Shown here: positions 61,259 through 64,000 of the stretch, in pieces
How the letters are laid out: every line of letters begins with the position of its first letter
How positions within the stretch are numbered: the first letter of the stretch is position 1
Source: Pseudokineococcus marinus
GTDB lineage: Bacteria > Actinomycetota > Actinomycetes > Actinomycetales > Quadrisphaeraceae
Direction of reading: 5' to 3'
Length of the DNA stretch: 64,000 bases
NCBI RefSeq assembly: GCF_037482405.1
Contig: NZ_JBBHZZ010000010.1
Span: forward strand, 1 to 64,000
The notes under the pieces: generated by a model
What the model saw: the letters and a program-made list of their open reading frames with translations, nothing else
Told to the model about the DNA's origin: nothing
The model's database searches: none
Made by a program: the position numbers and the translations under genes

Positions 61259-62271
61259 GGCAGCAGCGGGACGTCGACGCCGCGGACCTCGCCCACCGGC
61301 TCGCCGTGCCCGAGCACCGGCGCGGTCGCCTGCTCCGCGACGACGGGGGCGTCGACGCCGAGCGCCCGCAGAGCGGCCGCCATCGCGACGGGGCGGGCGC
61401 GGTCCCCGCCGTCGAGCACCTTGAGGGCGACGGCGCGCCCGTCGGGGAGCGCCGCGGCGTAGACCGCCTCCGCGCCGTCCTTGGCGATGAGCCCGGGGAC
61501 GCCCCGCAGGAGCGCCGTGACGTCGCGGCGCGTGCCGCCGACCCACACGGGGAAGTCGCGGACGGCCTGCGCCAGCGCCTGCCCGGGCGTGCCGCGCTCC
61601 GCCGTCGCGAGGCGCGAGAAGGCCCGCGCGAGGCCGGAGAGCGGGACGGCCGGCAGCGGCGTGCCGCAGCCGTCCGTCGTCAGCAGCTCGCCCGTGCCGG
61701 CGGCGTCCGCCCCCGTGAGCTCCCGGACGGCGTCGAGGACGGCCCGCTGCAGCGGGTGGCCCGGGTCGAGGTAGTCCTCCGTCGACCAGCCCGCGGCGAC
61801 GCAGGTGGCGAGCATCGCCGCGTGCTTGCCCGAGCAGTTCTGGGCGAGGCGCTCCGGGGAGCGCCCCTCCGCCTGCCAGCGGGCGCGCAGCTCGGGGTCG
61901 GACGGCAGGTCGGGGGTGTTCCGCAGCGCCCCCTCGTCGAGGCCGACCGAGGCGAGGACGCGCCGGGCGCCCTCGCGGTGGAAGTCCTCGCCGCTGTGGC
62001 TCGCCGTCGCCAGCGCCAGCAGGTCCCCGCCGAGGCGCAGGCCAGAGCGCAGCATCGCGAGCGCCTGGACGGGCTTGAGGGACGAGCGGGGCAGCACGAG
62101 GACGTCCGGGTCGCCGAGGCCGCCGAGCACCGCGCCGTCGGGACCGACGAGGACGACGTGCCCGAGGTGGGCCGACTCGACGACGCCGCCGCGCCGCACC
62201 GTCGCGATCGGGACGGCGCCCGCGAGGGGTCCGGGCGCGGCGGTGGGTCGGTCGGCAGGAGGCGTCGGCAC
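61255..62271 (-). CDS. Asparaginase family protein (AnsA-II, DUF asparaginase II)
   Basis: A 338-residue protein of the asparaginase II family found in actinobacteria, unrelated to the EcAII fold. Features: SSLKPVQALAML, ATASHSGEDFHREGARRVL, CSGKHAAMLATC, and TTDGCGTPLPAVPLSGLARAFSRL. Predicted role is hydrolysis of asparagine to aspartate and ammonia. GTG start, with TACCCT 7 bases upstream. It lies next to the poly-G gap. Confidence 0.88.
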   Translation of the reverse strand: MPTPPADRPTAAPGPLAGAVPIATVRRGGVVESAHLGHVVLVGPDGAVLGGLGDPDVLVLPRSSLKPVQALAMLRSGLRLGGDLLALATASHSGEDFHREGARRVLASVGLDEGALRNTPDLPSDPELRARWQAEGRSPERLAQNCSGKHAAMLATCVAAGWSTEDYLDPGHPLQRAVLDAVRELTGADAAGTGELLTTDGCGTPLPAVPLSGLARAFSRLATAERGTPGQALAQAVRDFPVWVGGTRRDVTALLRGVPGLIAKDGAEAVYAAALPDGRAVALKVLDGGDRARPVAMAAALRALGVDAPVVAEQATAPVLGHGEPVGEVRGVDVPLLP

Positions 62272-62278
62272 GAGCCCG

Positions 62279-62284
62279 AGGGTA
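62279..62284 (-). promoter_or_regulatory. -10 box of the asparaginase gene, leaderless
   Basis: TACCCT on the minus strand, 7 bases before the GTG at 62271. Confidence 0.5.
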
Positions 62285-62320
62285 GGCCGGGGGGCCGGCC
62301 CGCCGAGGACGGCGCCGCCG

Positions 62321-62433
<113 letters not shown>

Positions 62434-62524
62434 GGACGGCGCCGCCGCGGCAGCGGTGGACGCAGGACGCCGTCCACCGCGGCGTGCGTCCACCGCTGCC
62501 GAGGGAGGGGCCGGCCGCGCCCTC

Positions 62525-62530
62525 TAGCGT
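62525..62530 (+). promoter_or_regulatory. -10 box of the MOSC gene, leaderless
   Basis: TAGCGT, 7 bases before the GTG at 62538. Confidence 0.5.
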
Positions 62531-62537
62531 CGCCGGC

Positions 62538-63395
62538 GTGGAGGGACGCGTGGCGCGGCTGGGGCTCACCCCGCTCAAGGGGGCGGCGCACGTCCGGCCC
62601 GCGCGGGTCGACGTCGCCGCGCACGGGGCCGTCGGCGACCGCGGCTGGTGCTGCGTCGAGCGGGACCCCTCCGACCGCGGAGGGGCCGACAGCGGAGGGG
62701 CCGGCCGCGGAGCGGGCGAGGGCGGCGCCGAGCGGTGGCTCGTGGCGCGCACGGTGCGGACGCCGGCGCTGCTGCGCGTGCGCGCCGCGCCGCTGCCGGG
62801 CGCCGGGCTCCGCCTGCGGCTGCCCGACGGCGCGTGGGACGTGCCCGCGCCCCGCGCCACCGCGGACGGCGGGACGACGCTCGTCGCCGACTACTGGGGT
62901 CGGCCCGCCCCCGTGGCGCTCGCACCGGGGCCCTGGGACGCCGCCCTGTCGGACCTCGTCGGACGCCCCGTGGCGCTGGCGCAGGTGCTGCGGCCGGGCG
63001 CCGTCGTCTACGCCGACCCCGTGGTGCTCCTCACGACCTCGACGCTGCGCGAGCTCGCCCGGCGCACGGGCGCGGCGGTGGACGACGAGCGCTTCCGCTC
63101 CCTCGTCCTCGTGGACACCCGTGGCGCCGAGCCCTTCGTCGAGGACGCCTGGCACGGGCGCGCCCTCGACCTGGGCGGCGCCCGCCTCGAGGTCACGGGG
63201 GGCGTGGCGCGCTGCGCCGTCGTGCAGCGGACGCCCGGCACGGGCGAGCGGGCGGCCGACGACCTCCTCGGCGCGCTCGCCCTCGACCGGGTGGTCGAGG
63301 GGCCGGCCGGGCGGGAGGTCGTCCTCGGCGTCGGGGCGCGCGTGCTGCGGCCCGGACCGGTCGCCGTCGGCGACCCGGTGGTCCTGCGGACCTGA
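62538..63395 (+). CDS. MOSC domain protein
   Basis: A 285-residue protein of the MOSC family (C-terminal domain of molybdenum cofactor sulfurase and mARC). The N-terminal beta-barrel part reads VARLGLTPLKGAAHVRP and the MOSC part contains the conserved Cys in VTGGVARCAVVQRTPGTGE. It may bind or use molybdenum cofactor to reduce N-hydroxylated compounds. An internal Gly/Ser-rich insertion sits near residue 50. GTG start. Confidence 0.85.
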   Translation: MEGRVARLGLTPLKGAAHVRPARVDVAAHGAVGDRGWCCVERDPSDRGGADSGGAGRGAGEGGAERWLVARTVRTPALLRVRAAPLPGAGLRLRLPDGAWDVPAPRATADGGTTLVADYWGRPAPVALAPGPWDAALSDLVGRPVALAQVLRPGAVVYADPVVLLTTSTLRELARRTGAAVDDERFRSLVLVDTRGAEPFVEDAWHGRALDLGGARLEVTGGVARCAVVQRTPGTGERAADDLLGALALDRVVEGPAGREVVLGVGARVLRPGPVAVGDPVVLRT

Positions 63396-63421
63396 CCCTC
63401 TCGGACGCCGGACCGGCGGCC

Positions 63422-64000
63422 TCAGACCTCGACGAGGGGCAGCTTCGCGAGGGCGCGCGCGACCCGCTGCGGCGAGGCCGACCCGCGCGTCGGGACGGCG
63501 CCCTGCGTGAAGAGGCTGACGCGCAGCTCCTCGAGCAGCCAGCGGACCTCGCGGACGTCGTCGTCGCCGCGGCGCACGGGCGGCAGGGCGGCGACGGCGC
63601 GCGCGTAGTCGGCGCTCGCGCGCTCGACGACGCCCGTGCGGTCGCGGTCGCGCGCGGCGTCGGCGGGCAGGGCGGCCAGGCGGCGCAGCAGCGCCTGGAG
63701 GTAGCGCTGCAGGTCGGGCAGCCGCTCGCGCCCCGTCGCCGCGACGAAGCCGGGGTGGACCAGACCGGCCAGCTGGGCGCGGGCGTCCTCGAGGGCCGGG
63801 CGCACCGCCAGGGCCTGCAGCCCGGACCCGCCGGAGGAGGCGAGCCGGTCGAGGGCCGCCTCCACCTCGCCGGCGCTGCGGAGGACGCGCACGACGACCG
63901 CGACGACGTCGGCCACGGCCGCGGGCCCCTCGGCGCGGGCGCGCTCGCGCAGCGCGGCGTGGCCCTCGGGGTCGGTCGGCGGCCCGCCCGCGCGGCGCAC
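63422..64000 (-). CDS. hrpA: HrpA-like ATP-dependent RNA helicase, C-terminal fragment
   Basis: The visible 192 residues match the C-terminal DUF3418 region of HrpA helicases: RYLQALLRRLAALP, then VRWLLEELRVSLFTQGAVPTRGSASPQRVARAL. The helicase domains lie upstream, beyond the window edge, so the 5' end is missing. No internal stop is seen. The stop codon lies 26 bp from the convergent MOSC stop. Confidence 0.8.
   Translation of the reverse strand: MRRAGGPPTDPEGHAALRERARAEGPAAVADVVAVVVRVLRSAGEVEAALDRLASSGGSGLQALAVRPALEDARAQLAGLVHPGFVAATGRERLPDLQRYLQALLRRLAALPADAARDRDRTGVVERASADYARAVAALPPVRRGDDDVREVRWLLEELRVSLFTQGAVPTRGSASPQRVARALAKLPLVEV

Overview
The window is chromosomal DNA from a very GC-rich (well over 70 percent by eye) Gram-positive actinobacterium. 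Supporting evidence is the mycothiol genes (mshA and an mscR-like dehydrogenase), a CarD regulator, the SenX3/RegX3-PhoU phosphate system, an MsiK-type shared sugar ATPase, many GTG starts and many promoters whose -10 box lies only 6-7 nt before the start codon. The block msiK, DUF4032, rlmB, cysS, ispF, ispD, carD, lipoprotein, regX3, senX3, phoU, gpm, mshA resembles, from memory, the order in Streptomyces and in part in Mycobacterium. I cannot name the genus. The sequence is a draft: there are three N-gaps, and two of them follow poly-G runs whose flanks repeat each other.

Layout. 0-5.6 kb: a DUF559 nuclease-like gene bracketed by copies of a long palindrome, an Old Yellow Enzyme gene broken by an in-frame TAG, then an SDR, a Gfo/Idh/MocA oxidoreductase and a phytanoyl-CoA dioxygenase-like gene. 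5.6-10.3 kb: nitrite assimilation (nirB, nirD, a HemD-like/winged-helix fusion and a possible leader ORF). 10.5-13.5 kb: a TPR-like protein and a DUF222/HNH gene. 13.6-18.7 kb: a CUT1 sugar importer without its own ATPase, and two aldo/keto reductases. 18.7-23 kb: a TetR regulator divergent from a Baeyer-Villiger-type monooxygenase, acyl-CoA dehydrogenase and esterase unit. 23.1-23.4 kb: tandem repeats, a broken tRNA copy and tRNA-Thr(TGT). 23.4-28.9 kb: a HIT protein, a formate/nitrite-type channel with cyanase, and a gluconate permease divergent from an SDR. 29-33.3 kb: a secreted GH92-GH76 mannan-degrading fusion. 33.5-39.9 kb: a DsbA-like protein, a repeat-rich Ser/Thr kinase and trehalose synthesis (otsA-otsB).

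40-64 kb is mostly core genome: a stress-type SDR, msiK, DUF4032, rlmB, cysS, the MEP-pathway genes ispD/ispF with carD, phosphate signalling, gpm, mshA, dtd, asparaginase, a MOSC protein and the C-terminus of an HrpA-like helicase. Between cysS and ispF lies an oppositely transcribed 4.7-kb block: mycothiol formaldehyde dehydrogenase plus an MBL hydrolase, then a three-repeat small acidic protein, a JmjC/cupin_4 oxygenase and a sucrase/ferredoxin-like protein.

Functional links. MsiK at 41 kb probably energises the sugar importer at 14-16 kb. The HemD-like protein could support siroheme for NirB. MscR and the MBL hydrolase use the mycothiol whose synthesis MshA starts. The best candidates for undescribed biology are the repeat peptide-oxygenase-ferredoxin unit and the palindrome-bracketed DUF559 gene. 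Secondary ones are the GH92-GH76 fusion and the kinase with tandem acidic repeats.
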